DNA of 57,521 bases from an uncultured Eggerthellaceae bacterium (GCA_958454405.1 CAUEBO010000013.1:1-57521), one strand, 5' to 3'. Positions 1 to 8,451 are shown, counted from the first letter of the stretch. The notes: generated from the letters alone by a model not told the origin. Program-made: numbers and translations.

Positions 1-656
1 CCCGTCACCTGCACGAACCAGCCGCCCAACAGCGGCCCCACCACGGTGGACACCGCGAACACCGATCCCATGACGCCCATGTACTTGCCGCGCTGTCGCG
101 GTGGGATGATGTCGGCGATGGTGGCCTGCGCCAGGATGATGAGGCCGCCGCCTCCCAGCCCCTCCACGGCGCGCCCCGCGATGAGCCCGTCCATGCTGGG
201 CGCGAGCCCGCAGGTGGCCGACCCCACGATGAAGATGGACAGCGCCACGATGAACAGGTACTTGCGTCCGAACAGGTCGCCCAGCTTGCCGTAGATGGGC
301 ATCATGATGGTGGAGGCCAGGATGTAAGCCGTCGTCACCCACTGCATGTGGTCGACGCCGCCCAGGTCGCCCACGATGGTGGGCAGCGCCGTGGCCGTGA
401 CCGTCTCGGACAGCGTGGACACGAACATGGCCAGCAGCAGACCCGCGAACACGGCCGCCACGCCCCGTTTGCGCTGCTTTGGCGGGTCGGCCGACGGGAC
501 GGCCCCCTGCCGGGCGGAATCGGCGGCCACCTCCTCCGTGCGCTGCTCGGCCCGCGACGCGCCTTCCGCGATCGGCCGCGCTTGGGAAGCCGCTTGCGCG
601 CCAAGGCCGCGCGCGGCGCCAGCGCCCGTTTCATTCTTCCGGTCAACGCCGTCCAT
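1..656 (-). CDS. MFS drug-efflux transporter, DHA2 type (N-terminal part)
   Basis: Proton-driven multidrug exporter of the inner membrane; only the first ~218 residues are in the window and the gene continues beyond position 1. A long charged, Ala/Arg/Glu-rich N-terminus (~65 residues) precedes a first helix, after which come TTAYILASTIMMPIYGKLGD and GRKYLF (the MFS loop 2-3 signature G-K-L-x-D-x-x-G-R-[KR]) and an RGKYMGVMG stretch, all typical of the EmrB/QacA 14-helix group. The start at 656 gives the full cytoplasmic tail; a later start is possible because the tail is not conserved. It is divergent from the rhodanese gene and shares its AT-rich promoter region with it. Substrate unknown. 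Confidence 0.82.
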   Translation of the reverse strand, partial: MDGVDRKNETGAGAARGLGAQAASQARPIAEGASRAEQRTEEVAADSARQGAVPSADPPKQRKRGVAAVFAGLLLAMFVSTLSETVTATALPTIVGDLGGVDHMQWVTTAYILASTIMMPIYGKLGDLFGRKYLFIVALSIFIVGSATCGLAPSMDGLIAGRAVEGLGGGGLIILAQATIADIIPPRQRGKYMGVMGSVFAVSTVVGPLLGGWFVQVT

Positions 657-849
657 GCCAGCTCCTATCCGTCGTTCGTCCGGCCTCCAGTATGGCGCCC
701 GCCCGCACGGGCAGGCAGGCGGGCGCGCAGCGGAAAACGCGCCGTTTGTGCGCCGCGACGATTTCGACACCCAAGAAGGCCCTGTGAAAACCTCTCCACA
801 TCCGCAGGGAAAGCGCCCGGGAAGCTTGACATTCCTAAATGTATACAAT

Positions 850-887
850 ACTGTTACAGTTATAAAGTGTATCTGAAGTTGATACAA
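850..887. promoter_or_regulatory. divergent promoter with 11-bp palindrome
   Basis: AT-rich island in an otherwise GC-rich region. On the minus strand TTGTAT (882-887), 17 bases and TATAAC (859-864) form a good promoter for the efflux gene. A perfect palindrome ACTGT-T-ACAGT (850-860) abuts and partly overlaps that -10, and GTATC/GATAC arms (869-873, 881-885) lie within the promoter. On the plus strand TTGACA (826-831) is a possible -35 for the rhodanese gene, but its -10 is unclear. The arrangement suggests a repressor operator shared by both genes. Confidence 0.5.
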
Positions 888-908
888 TTCGAGATGCGGA
901 GGAGATTG

Positions 909-1412
909 ATGATCGAGAGCATGCGCATCGGCAGGAAGCCGGCGATAGCAGCGATGGCGGCCCTTGCGCTGGCAAGCATGCTGGCGTTGGCGGCCTGTTC
1001 CAGCGCACCGAAGGAAACGGAGAACGGATCGATGGATGGAAATGTGAACAGCGCTTCGATGGACGGGGCGTCCGGCGGCGCATCGAGCGGCGCGTACCGC
1101 GCGATCACGGCGAGCGAGGCCCAGAGCATGATGGAGGGCCAGGACGTCGTCATCGTGGACGTGCGCACGGCGCAGGAGTACGCCGACGGCCACGTGCCCG
1201 GCGCCATCAACATCCCGGTGGAGAGCATCGGCAACGAGAAGCCGTCCGAGCTGGACGACGTCGACGCGGAGCTCATCGTGTACTGCCGCACCGGCGTGCG
1301 CAGCAAGCAAGCGTCCGACAAGCTGATCGGACTCGGCTACCGCCACGTCAACGACATGGGCGGCATCGTCGATTGGACCGGCGACACCGTTTCCGGAGAC
1401 CGGCCGAACTAG
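909..1412 (+). CDS. rhodanese-domain lipoprotein
   Basis: Single-domain sulfurtransferase anchored to the outer face of the membrane. Residues 1-31 form a lipoprotein signal with a hydrophobic Ala/Leu core ending in LAAC; the mature part starts at that Cys, followed by a Ser/Gly/Met-rich linker and one rhodanese domain (about residues 60-165) with VDVRTAQEYADGHVPGA and active-site loop CRTGVRS, Cys being the persulfide carrier. The ATG at 909 was chosen because GGAGGAG lies just upstream and the frame gives a proper lipobox; the open frame extends much further upstream without support. It precedes an RclA-like reductase on the same strand (150-nt gap), suggesting a shared role in thiol/oxidant chemistry. 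Confidence 0.85.
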   Translation: MIESMRIGRKPAIAAMAALALASMLALAACSSAPKETENGSMDGNVNSASMDGASGGASSGAYRAITASEAQSMMEGQDVVIVDVRTAQEYADGHVPGAINIPVESIGNEKPSELDDVDAELIVYCRTGVRSKQASDKLIGLGYRHVNDMGGIVDWTGDTVSGDRPN

Positions 1413-1561
1413 CGTCGCCGCACCCCGGGAAAGACCAGGGCGCGACCATGAACAGGCATAACGGGCGAGAACGCCGTCGGCGGTTCGCTGCCGCAAGCGA
1501 ATGCGGCAAGGCACGGGCTGCGCGCCCCATCGAAAGCGGCATGCAAGGAAAGGACCATCCC

Positions 1562-2947
1562 ATGACCACGTACGACGCGGCAATCATCGGCTTCGGAAAA
1601 GGCGGCAAGACGCTGGCCAGCGCACTCGCGAAGCAAGGCAAGCGCGTGGCCCTCGTCGAGCAGTCGGCAAAACGCTACGGCGGAACCTGCATCAACGTCG
1701 CCTGCATCCCCACGAAAACGCTCGTGCACGCCGCCGAGCTCTCACACGCGCGCGGCGGCACGCATGCCGAACGGGCGGAGCGCTACGCGGCCGCCATCGA
1801 CGAGAAGGACCGTGTGACCGGCATGCTGCGCGAGAAGAACCGGCGCAAGCTCGCCGACGATCCCTTGATCGACCTCATCGACGGGCGGGCCTCGTTCCTG
1901 AGCGAAATGCGCTTGGCCGTGCACCCCACCGCATCGGAGGCCGAAGCCGACGCGCCACGCATCATCGAGGCCGAGCTCATGTTCATCAACACGGGAGCGC
2001 GCCCGTTCGTTCCCCCCATCCCCGGAGCGGACGGGCCGCGCGTCCATGTGAGCGAGACGCTGCTCGACGTGCGCGATTTGCCGAAACACCTCGTCATCAT
2101 CGGCGGTGGCTACATCGGTTTGGAATTCGCCTCGATGTACGCGAACTTCGGATCGGAGGTGTGCGTGGTCCAGGACGAGGCGGCGTTTCTCCCCCGCGAG
2201 GACGAGGACATCGCCGCAGCCGTGCTGGCAAGCCTGGAGGATCGGGGCATCCGCGTCGTGCGCGGCGCGACCGTCAAGCGCATCGACGATGGCCCGGACG
2301 AAGCCGAAGTCATCATCGAGGCCGCGGGGCGCGAGGAGCAGCTTGCGGCCGATGCGGTGCTCGTCGCCACCGGACGGCGGCCCAACGTGGAGGGGCTGCA
2401 TGCGGAGGTGGCCGGAGTCGAACTCGACAGCCGCGGAGCCGTGCGCACCGACGAGCGCCTGCGCACGAGCGCGGACAACGTCTACGCGATGGGCGACGTC
2501 ACAGGCGGGCTGCAGTTCACCTACATCTCGCTCGACGACAGCCGCATCGTGCTGGACAACCTGCTGGGCGCCGGAGAGCGGACCACCGGCAACCGCGGAG
2601 CCGTTCCCTACAGCGTGTTTTTGGACCCGCCCTTCTCGCGCGTGGGGATGACCGAACGGGAGGCGCGCGAATCCGGACGCAACGTGAAGACGGCCCTGCT
2701 TCCGGCGGCAGCCGTCCCGAAGGCCCATGTCCTGGGCAAGCCCGCAGGGCTGCTGAAGGCCGTCGTCGACGCCGACACCGACCAGCTGCTGGGAGCGCAC
2801 CTGTTCTGCGTGGATTCCCACGAGATGATCAACCTCGCGAAGCTGGCGATCGACGTGGAACTGCCCTACCAGCAGCTGCGCGACTCCGTGTACACGCACC
2901 CGACGATGAGCGAAGCGTACAACGACCTGTTCGCGGCCATCGGCTAG
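1562..2947 (+). CDS. rclA: RclA-like pyridine nucleotide-disulfide oxidoreductase (copy 1)
   Basis: Class I flavin disulfide reductase, 461 aa, resembling Escherichia coli RclA (copper(II)/reactive-chlorine defence) from end to end. Visible: N-terminal FAD loop GFGKGGKTLASAL, redox pair C-INVA-C in GGTCINVACIPTKT, NAD(P)H-binding GGGYIGLEFASM (~residues 180-190), FAD motif YAMGDVTGG (~310-320), and the dimerisation-domain His-Pro in YTHPTMSEAYNDLF at the end, almost as in RclA. The start has AAGGAAAGGA upstream. It would be cytosolic and use NAD(P)H. A similar copy lies at 4774-6150 with a universal stress protein gene between them on the other strand. No rclR-like AraC regulator is present. 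Function in oxidant or metal stress is inferred from the family. Confidence 0.85.
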   Translation: MTTYDAAIIGFGKGGKTLASALAKQGKRVALVEQSAKRYGGTCINVACIPTKTLVHAAELSHARGGTHAERAERYAAAIDEKDRVTGMLREKNRRKLADDPLIDLIDGRASFLSEMRLAVHPTASEAEADAPRIIEAELMFINTGARPFVPPIPGADGPRVHVSETLLDVRDLPKHLVIIGGGYIGLEFASMYANFGSEVCVVQDEAAFLPREDEDIAAAVLASLEDRGIRVVRGATVKRIDDGPDEAEVIIEAAGREEQLAADAVLVATGRRPNVEGLHAEVAGVELDSRGAVRTDERLRTSADNVYAMGDVTGGLQFTYISLDDSRIVLDNLLGAGERTTGNRGAVPYSVFLDPPFSRVGMTEREARESGRNVKTALLPAAAVPKAHVLGKPAGLLKAVVDADTDQLLGAHLFCVDSHEMINLAKLAIDVELPYQQLRDSVYTHPTMSEAYNDLFAAIG

Positions 2948-3087
2948 CCCCCGAGCTCGCGGGTAGGAGCCGCTTGAAGACAGCTGGGCCTTGAGGGTTA
3001 GCCGGACGTCGAACCCTCACGGGCTCGCAGGTTGAAACAAGCATGGGGGATGGACGTCTGAAGCGGTCGAGCCCTCACGGGCAGCGA

Positions 3088-3116
3088 AAGGAGCCGCATG
3101 CGCGAAGCGGCTCCTT
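3088..3116 (+). terminator. hairpin after rclA copy 1
   Basis: Perfect 10-bp stem AAGGAGCCGC / GCGGCTCCTT with a 9-nt loop, about 140 nt past the stop. There is no U-tract, so it may be a processing or repeat structure. Between the stop and the hairpin a short direct repeat (GTCGA[AG]CCCTCACGGGC) occurs twice. Confidence 0.45.
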
Positions 3117-3273
3117 CCGCAAACAGGCGCGCTCCCGGCAGATCCGCCAGCGAACCGCCCTTGCCACAACCCTGGTTGATCCCCCTCCAGGACGCCGGCT
3201 GTTCTTTCGGAAGAATCCGGCCCACACCACCTCTATGTCAAACCGCCATTGGCATTGCGCAAGCCAGCGCATG

Positions 3274-3463
3274 GTCATCCTGAGCGAGCGAAGCGAGCCG
3301 AAGGATCCCGCGCGGTGCCAACCGGAGGCGCCCGGCTGCCGCCGCGCGGGATCCTTCGGCTCCGGCGGCTCGCGCCGCTCATCGCTTCGCGATGCCTCCC
3401 TGCGCCCGCTCCGCGTGCTCGGGAGTGCAACAGTCCGCTGGACTGTTGCATGCTCAGGATGAC
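3274..3463. repeat. dispersed extragenic inverted repeat (CATCCTGAGC family), copy 1
   Basis: Outer arms GTCATCCTGAGC (3274-3285) and GCTCAGGATGAC (3452-3463), and an inner pair CCGAAGGATCCCGCGCGG (3298-3315) and its reverse complement (3342-3359), so the element can fold into a long cruciform. A diverged copy with the same outer and inner arms lies at 12055-12247. It also contains a small inner hairpin CAACAGTCCGCTGGACTGTTG. No protein is encoded. Confidence 0.75.
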
Positions 3464-3516
3464 AACCTGGCCGGGCGCATGCGCCCCACGTGCGGGCGCG
3501 GCGCGCCGAACCGACG

Positions 3517-3661
3517 ATGACCGAAAACGCGGTCGAATGTGCACTCGCGGAGGGCGAAAACGGGCTCGCGAATTCCGCGACCAGGCGTTTTGCGCGATCA
3601 AGGCGCGCGAAGGGCGCGGATCGGACCCGCAGACTGCACACTCGACCGCGTTTTCGGTCAT
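3517..3661. repeat. 145-bp element with 27-bp inverted ends
   Basis: The left end (3517-3543) and right end (3635-3661) are reverse complements with one mismatch; the core of the arm is TGACCGAAAACGCGGTCGA followed by TGTGCA. The left arm occurs again without a mismatch at 57482-57508. The interior is GC-rich and non-coding. It behaves like a small non-autonomous repeat; no transposase-type gene is near. The rest of 2948-3848 holds only this element, the CATCCTGAGC repeat and two hairpins. Confidence 0.7.
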
Positions 3662-3799
3662 TTTTGATTTTGCCCGATGCCGGCTGGGCTTTGGAAGAAT
3701 CCGTCCCCTTCATGAGGGGGCCTCCCCTGCAGCCCGATGGCGAGCGGGTCGGCTCAAGAGGCTGCGCACATTGGTGCGCGCGTCAACGGTGGTTTGACA

Positions 3800-3826
3800 G
3801 CGGCCCCGGCAGATTGCCGGGGCCGC
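3800..3826 (-). terminator. strong hairpin after the universal stress protein gene
   Basis: 12-bp perfect stem GCGGCCCCGGCA / TGCCGGGGCCGC with a GAT loop, just past the stop of the minus-strand usp gene. The T-rich tail (TTGCTTCTTT) is on the plus-strand side, so it may stop transcription in both directions. Confidence 0.6.
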
Positions 3827-3848
3827 GTTGCTTCTTTAACGATGCGCG

Positions 3849-4280
3849 CTATTTCGCCACGAGCACCGGCACGGTGGAGGCGTGCAGCACCTTGTGGCTG
3901 ACGCTGCCCAGGTACTCTTTGAGCCCGCTCAGGCCGCGGTTGCCGATGATCAGCAGATCGTAGTCGCGCTGTTCGACCAGCTTGACGATCTCGGTGGCGG
4001 GATTCGTGCCGGTGAGCAGCAGGGAGTCCACGCGGCCCTCCAGGCCCTCCCCCATCTTCTCCTGAGCCTGGGCGACCAGGTCCTCGCCGTCTTCGATCAT
4101 CATGTCGAGGATTTCTTTGAAGTTCGCCATCTGGGCCTCGTCAAGCAGCGGGATGGGGATGACGTACACGATGTCGACATGCGCGTTGGGATTGACGCGC
4201 ACGAGATCGGCCGCGATCGCAAGCGCCCGGTCACCGCCCTCGGATTCGTCGTACGCGACAAGCAGTTTGTCCATGGCCAT
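3849..4280 (-). CDS. universal stress protein (UspA family)
   Basis: Single-domain Usp, 143 aa, the usual length. It starts with the beta-strand KLLVAYDESEGGDRAL containing the conserved Asp, and ends with the nucleotide-binding loop GNRGLSGLKEYLGSVS and a closing strand VPVLVAK. The loop has eight rather than nine residues between the second Gly and GS compared with the textbook ATP-binding spacing. Cytosolic, likely an ATP-binding stress dimer. Start at 4280 has GGGAGG six bases upstream; a second Met two codons on is also possible. It sits between two plus-strand RclA-like genes. Confidence 0.88.
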   Translation of the reverse strand: MAMDKLLVAYDESEGGDRALAIAADLVRVNPNAHVDIVYVIPIPLLDEAQMANFKEILDMMIEDGEDLVAQAQEKMGEGLEGRVDSLLLTGTNPATEIVKLVEQRDYDLLIIGNRGLSGLKEYLGSVSHKVLHASTVPVLVAK

Positions 4281-4339
4281 AGGGGGCCTCCCTTCGATCG
4301 GACGGCGGAGCGTCCGCGCCGCCGTGCATCCGCCTCTTA

Positions 4340-4347
4340 AGTATAAT
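4340..4347. promoter_or_regulatory. possible back-to-back -10 boxes
   Basis: TATAAT (4342-4347, plus) and, on the minus strand, TATACT (4345-4340) share an AT-rich patch about 60 nt upstream of the usp start. Neither has a good -35. The minus-strand reading is the likelier one, for usp. The remaining bases to 4773 show no further signal and no credible gene. Confidence 0.35.
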
Positions 4348-4773
4348 GCTTCCCTTTGCGGTCAGCCATGCACAACTCCACTGCGTTGTTGCCCAAACGT
4401 CATGCATGCAGCGGTGGAGGAGCGCGAGGAATGCCCGCTGGGCTTGCGGACGCTGCAGTTCCGTCGACGGATGCCGACAGCGCCGCCCGGCGCCCCGGGC
4501 CCGCGCATCAACGATCCGCCCCGCCCCGATCCAGGCTGCTTCGGCTTGCGGCGGCGCGCCCTGCAGCAATCGGCCGCGCTGTGCCGCAGGCGGCCGCGCA
4601 TCGCGGAGCGGGCGCCGCGCGAAACGATTCGCTGACGGCTGCGCAACCGCTTCCGCGCGGCCGCCCTGCCCTGACGGCGCGGGCGGGCCCATGGCCTACC
4701 ATACGCAAAGGCGGGGCGCGACGCAGGACGCGCGACGGCTACGAGCCGGCATCACGATGGAAAGGACCTCCCC

Positions 4774-6150
4774 ATGGAACACTTCGACGCAGCCATCATC
4801 GGATTCGGCACGGCGGGCCGCGCGCTGGGCGCCGCGCTGGCGGACGCGGGGCAATCGGTCGCCGTCGTGGAGCAGTCGGACAAGATGTACGGCGGCGCCT
4901 GCGTAAACGTCGCGTGCATCCCCACCAAGGCGCTCGTACACGCCGCCCGCATGTCGGCCGAGGCAGGCGGCTCCATCGAAGAGCACGAGCAGCGCTACAC
5001 CGCCGCCGTCGACAACATGGACCTTCTGCGCACGACCTCGCGCGAGCGCAACTACCGGTCGCTTGCCGACCGTCCGAACGTGCAGGTGGTCAACGGAACG
5101 GCGACGTTCGCGAGCCGCAACCGGTTGCACGTGTCCACCGCCTCGGGGCTGTTCGACATCGAGGCCGACCGCATCTTCATCGACACGGGCTCGACGCCGA
5201 AGAAGCCCGACATCCCCGGCGCCGACAGCCCGCGCGCGTACACGAGCGACGAGCTCATCGACGTGCGCGTGATGCCCCTCCAGCTCGTCGTCATCGGAGG
5301 AGGCTACGTGGGCTTGGAGTTCGCCTCGATGTACGCCGATTTCGGCGCGGAGGTCACCTTGCTGCAACGGGGGCCCCGCATCCTTCCCGACGAGGACCCT
5401 GAAACCGCACGTGCCGTGCAGGACAGCCTGACGGCGCGCGGCATCCAGGTGTTCTGCAACGCCGACGTTCGGAGCATCGACGACGAGCACGACCAGGTGC
5501 TGGTCATCGCACGCATCGACGGCGAGGAGAAGCGGCTGCCCGGGCACGGCGCGCTGCTGGCCACCGGGCGCACGCCGAACACCGCCAGCCTCGGCCTGGA
5601 CGCCGCCGGCATCGAGCTTGACGAAGGCGGCGGCATAGCGGTGGACGAGCATCTGCGCACGAGCGCTCCGAACGTGTGGGCGATGGGCGACGTGACGGGC
5701 GGCGCCCAGTTCACGTACCTGGCCTACGACGACTTCCGCATCGTGGCCTCGGACGTGCTGGGCGACGGTTCGCGAACCACGGAGAACCGGGGAACCGTGC
5801 CGCATTGCACATTCGTCCATCCGCCGTTCGCGCGCATCGGCATCACGGCCCAAGAGGCGCGCGCAGCGGGCTTTTCGACGAACGTGTACACCCTGCCGGC
5901 CTCGCGCATCTCGCAGGCCGCCATCCTGCAGGACGAAACGGGGCTCATGAAAGCCGTGGTGGACGCCAACTCGGGCCTGGTGCTGGGCATGGACCTGTTC
6001 TGCGAAGACGCCCAAGAGCTGGTGAACCTCGTCAAGATCGTCATGGACGCGCGCATACCCGCCTCGGTGCTGCGCACCGCCGTCTTCTCGCATCCGTCCA
6101 TGACCGAGGCGTTCAACAACCTCTTCTCGGAGAGCCCGGTGCAGGACTGA
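4774..6150 (+). CDS. RclA-like pyridine nucleotide-disulfide oxidoreductase (copy 2)
   Basis: Paralogue of the product at 1562-2947, 458 aa, with the same domain order: FAD loop GFGTAGRALGAAL, redox pair C-VNVA-C in GGACVNVACIPTKA, NAD(P)H loop GGGYVGLEFASMYADFG, FAD motif WAMGDVTGGAQFTY and C-terminal SHPSMTEAFNNLF. The Thr before the first redox Cys and the Thr after PTK are replaced by Ala, so the redox loop differs from copy 1. Start ATG at 4774 has GGAAAGGAC upstream. Cytosolic flavoenzyme. Substrate (oxidised thiol, metal ion or quinone) cannot be read from the sequence. A roughly 490-bp gap without a visible gene separates it from usp. Confidence 0.83.
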   Translation: MEHFDAAIIGFGTAGRALGAALADAGQSVAVVEQSDKMYGGACVNVACIPTKALVHAARMSAEAGGSIEEHEQRYTAAVDNMDLLRTTSRERNYRSLADRPNVQVVNGTATFASRNRLHVSTASGLFDIEADRIFIDTGSTPKKPDIPGADSPRAYTSDELIDVRVMPLQLVVIGGGYVGLEFASMYADFGAEVTLLQRGPRILPDEDPETARAVQDSLTARGIQVFCNADVRSIDDEHDQVLVIARIDGEEKRLPGHGALLATGRTPNTASLGLDAAGIELDEGGGIAVDEHLRTSAPNVWAMGDVTGGAQFTYLAYDDFRIVASDVLGDGSRTTENRGTVPHCTFVHPPFARIGITAQEARAAGFSTNVYTLPASRISQAAILQDETGLMKAVVDANSGLVLGMDLFCEDAQELVNLVKIVMDARIPASVLRTAVFSHPSMTEAFNNLFSESPVQD

Positions 6151-6335
6151 CCTCCGTGCTGGCGCATTTCAGGCCTCCTGTCGACCCTTCAATTTTCTTT
6201 TTACCGTATTGACTTGGGATTTCTCCAAGCAGACTATGATCATGCTTCGCTATGCAGCGACATCAGGGCTCCGTGCGCTTCGTTTCGATGCACGCCCGAG
6301 CCTGTGTGCGCTTTGACGAGAGAGGAAGGCCAGCA

Positions 6336-6485
6336 ATGACCATCGAAGCCTATTGCATGAAATGCAAGGAAAAGAAGCAGATGCAGAACCCGGTGGAGAG
6401 CACCACGAAGAACGGCAAGCCCATCACGAAGGGAACCTGCCCTTCGTGCGGAAGCACCGTCTGCCGCATCGGCGCGGCCAAGTAA
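6336..6485 (+). CDS. small zinc-ribbon protein (DUF5679-like)
   Basis: 49-aa protein with two Cys pairs, CMKCKEKK near the N-terminus and CPSCGSTVCRIG near the C-terminus, plus the conserved PVESTTKNGKP linker seen in the DUF5679 family. It probably binds one zinc ion. AGAGGAAGG lies 6-7 bases before the ATG. The upstream open frame (from 6252) has no ribosome-binding site, so the short form is preferred. Role unknown; similar ribbons occur alone or attached to DNA-binding enzymes. Confidence 0.8.
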   Translation: MTIEAYCMKCKEKKQMQNPVESTTKNGKPITKGTCPSCGSTVCRIGAAK

Positions 6486-6531
6486 GCGCCGGCGCTCCTG
6501 AACCGAGCGCACACCATCCGAATACGAGAAG

Positions 6532-6568
6532 CAAGCTGCGGGGCCTGGGGGAAAGGCCCCGCAGCTTG
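6532..6568 (+). terminator. 15-bp perfect hairpin before aqpZ
   Basis: CAAGCTGCGGGGCCT (6532-6546) pairs perfectly with 6554-6568 around a 7-nt loop. It lies between the zinc-ribbon stop and the aquaporin ribosome-binding site, with no U-tract. It could be a terminator or a leader structure affecting aqpZ. Confidence 0.5.
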
Positions 6569-6591
6569 TCGGGGACCCCTGAGGAGGATCC

Positions 6592-7317
6592 ATGGAATCA
6601 TCGCCTATGAAAAAGTACGCCGCCGAATGCCTGGGCACGTTCGTCCTGACGCTGTTCGGCTGCGGCAGCGCCGCCATAGCCGGCGCGACGCTGGGCACGC
6701 TGGGCATCGCCTTCGCGTTCGGGCTGTCCATCATCGCCATGGCGTTCGTCATCGGCAACGTGTCGGGCTGCCACATCAATCCGGCGGTGTCGTTCGGCCT
6801 GTTCCTTGACAAGCGCCTTTCGGGCAAGGATCTCATCGGCTACTGGGTGGCGCAGTTCATCGGCGGCATCGTCGCCGCTGCCGTGCTGCTGCTCGTCATC
6901 AACCTGTGCGACCTGGGCGGCGCGCTGGCCACGGGCCTGGGCTGCAACGGCTACGACGCGGCCTCCGCCGTGGGCCTCACCGCCCTGGGCGCCGTCATCG
7001 TGGAAATCATCCTCACCTGCATCTTCGTGCTGGCCGTGCTGGGATCGACGGCCGACGAGAGAACCGCCCCGTTCGCCGGCATCATCATCGGCCTGACCCT
7101 CGCGTTCGTGCACATCATGGGCATCCCGCTGACGGGCACGTCCGTGAACCCTGCGCGCAGCTTCGGGCCGGCGCTCATGATGGCGTTCCAGGGCGACATG
7201 ACCGCGCTCTCCCAGGTGTGGGTGTTCATCGCAGCTCCGCTCGTCGGCGCCGCATGCGCCGCCGGCATCTGGATCGCCCTGAAGCGCAAGGACTCCAAGC
7301 AGGCCGACGCCGCCTAG
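6592..7317 (+). CDS. aqpZ: aquaporin Z-like water channel
   Basis: MIP-family channel, 241 aa, six membrane helices with both half-helix motifs: HINPAVSFG after helix 2 and SVNPARSFG after helix 5. The signature HIMGIPLTGTSVNPARS closely matches AqpZ, including the selectivity-filter His, Thr and Arg, which points to water rather than glycerol transport. GAGGAGG sits six bases before the ATG at 6592; an internal Met five codons on is a weaker start. Inner-membrane protein. It follows redox-stress genes on the same strand, so peroxide permeation is a possibility but only an inference. Confidence 0.92.
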   Translation: MESSPMKKYAAECLGTFVLTLFGCGSAAIAGATLGTLGIAFAFGLSIIAMAFVIGNVSGCHINPAVSFGLFLDKRLSGKDLIGYWVAQFIGGIVAAAVLLLVINLCDLGGALATGLGCNGYDAASAVGLTALGAVIVEIILTCIFVLAVLGSTADERTAPFAGIIIGLTLAFVHIMGIPLTGTSVNPARSFGPALMMAFQGDMTALSQVWVFIAAPLVGAACAAGIWIALKRKDSKQADAA

Positions 7318-7344
7318 CATCCATCCGGGCACGCGCGCCTGACA

Positions 7345-7375
7345 GCGGAGGGCCGAGCATCGCTCGGCCCTCCGC
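7345..7375. terminator. bidirectional hairpin between aqpZ and the first LysR gene
   Basis: 13-bp perfect stem GCGGAGGGCCGAG / CTCGGCCCTCCGC with a CATCG loop, placed between two convergent genes and likely to terminate both. Confidence 0.7.
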
Positions 7376-7420
7376 ACGTTCCGCCGGCCCGCCCTGCGGC
7401 CGACGCCCCGCTCCGCCCTT

Positions 7421-8362
7421 TCAGGACGCGAGGTTTCCGGCCACGTCCTCGCTCAGCACCTTCCCATGGTTCACGAACATGAGCGCGTTCAGCAGCAGGC
7501 CCTGCAGCCGAAGCAGCGCGCGAGAAACGCTGCCCTCCATGCTGACGAGGCAGATCGGTATGGGCATGGAGTCGTCGGCGGCGACGGGCACGAACACGCT
7601 GTCGAGGTTCGTCTTCGCCAGAGCGTCGATGCCCGTCGTGAGAATGACCCCGTTGCGGTTGTGCAGGTGGTCGAGGGCGTCCTCCAGCTCAAGGTCGACG
7701 AAGGTCAGGTTCGAAGCGCGCTTTCGATACGCCGCCGCAACCGTGCTGTTGAAGCTGCTGAACCATCCCGGATTCGCCACCGGGTACGGTGCCAAATCGG
7801 CCAGCGACACCGCGCGGCGCTTCGCAAGCGGATGGCCCTTTTCCATCATGACGGCGGGCGACACCGTTCCGATTATCTCGCAGGTCACTTTCTCGTGGTG
7901 ATACACGCCGATGGTGATGAGGGCGTCGATCAAGCCGGCGCGCAGGTCCGCGAACCCGCGCTCGCCCGTGGCGAGCGCGACCGACGTCTTGACGTTCAGC
8001 TGGTTCTCCACGAACCGCGCGACGTTTTCGCGTATCTGCTCGTGGCCGTAGAACGGCGGCGTGTTCAAGCCCAGGCGCAGGTCTTCGGTTTGCCCGTCCA
8101 GCTTCCGATACGTTTGCGGGAACGCCTCCAACTCGGTGAAGCTTTCGATGGCGGCGAGCGCTTTCTGGTAGAACGCTTTTCCGGGAGCGGTGGGCTGCAC
8201 GCCGCGGCACCCGCGTTCCAGCAGATCGCAGTCGAGTTCTTTCTCCAGGTTGACGATTGCCTTTGAAATGGCCTGCACCGTCACGTACATGTCCTTGGCG
8301 GCTGCCGACAGGCTTCCCTTGCTCACTGCTTCAACGTAGTACCTCACTTGTTTGATGTTCAA
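7421..8362 (-). CDS. LysR-family transcriptional regulator (copy 1)
   Basis: LysR-type activator/repressor, ~313 aa. N-terminal winged helix-turn-helix (NIKQVRYYVEAVSKGSLSAA, then ISKAIVNLEKELDCDLLER) followed by a periplasmic-binding-protein-like effector domain. The TTG at 8362 was chosen: GGAGG ends eight bases before it and the protein then starts LNIKQ, matching the neighbour's start. An in-frame TTG at 8383 would put the GGAGG inside the gene. It stands in tandem with a related LysR gene (8452-9387) and converges on aqpZ. Effector and targets unknown. Confidence 0.85.
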   Translation of the reverse strand: MNIKQVRYYVEAVSKGSLSAAAKDMYVTVQAISKAIVNLEKELDCDLLERGCRGVQPTAPGKAFYQKALAAIESFTELEAFPQTYRKLDGQTEDLRLGLNTPPFYGHEQIRENVARFVENQLNVKTSVALATGERGFADLRAGLIDALITIGVYHHEKVTCEIIGTVSPAVMMEKGHPLAKRRAVSLADLAPYPVANPGWFSSFNSTVAAAYRKRASNLTFVDLELEDALDHLHNRNGVILTTGIDALAKTNLDSVFVPVAADDSMPIPICLVSMEGSVSRALLRLQGLLLNALMFVNHGKVLSEDVAGNLAS

Positions 8363-8451
8363 AGCGGTTACCTCCGTATCCAACCGATCGGTCGTGCCGG
8401 ATCAACGTTGCAGGGATTCTTCGCAAAAAGGCCGAGCGAGCGTTTCCGCCC

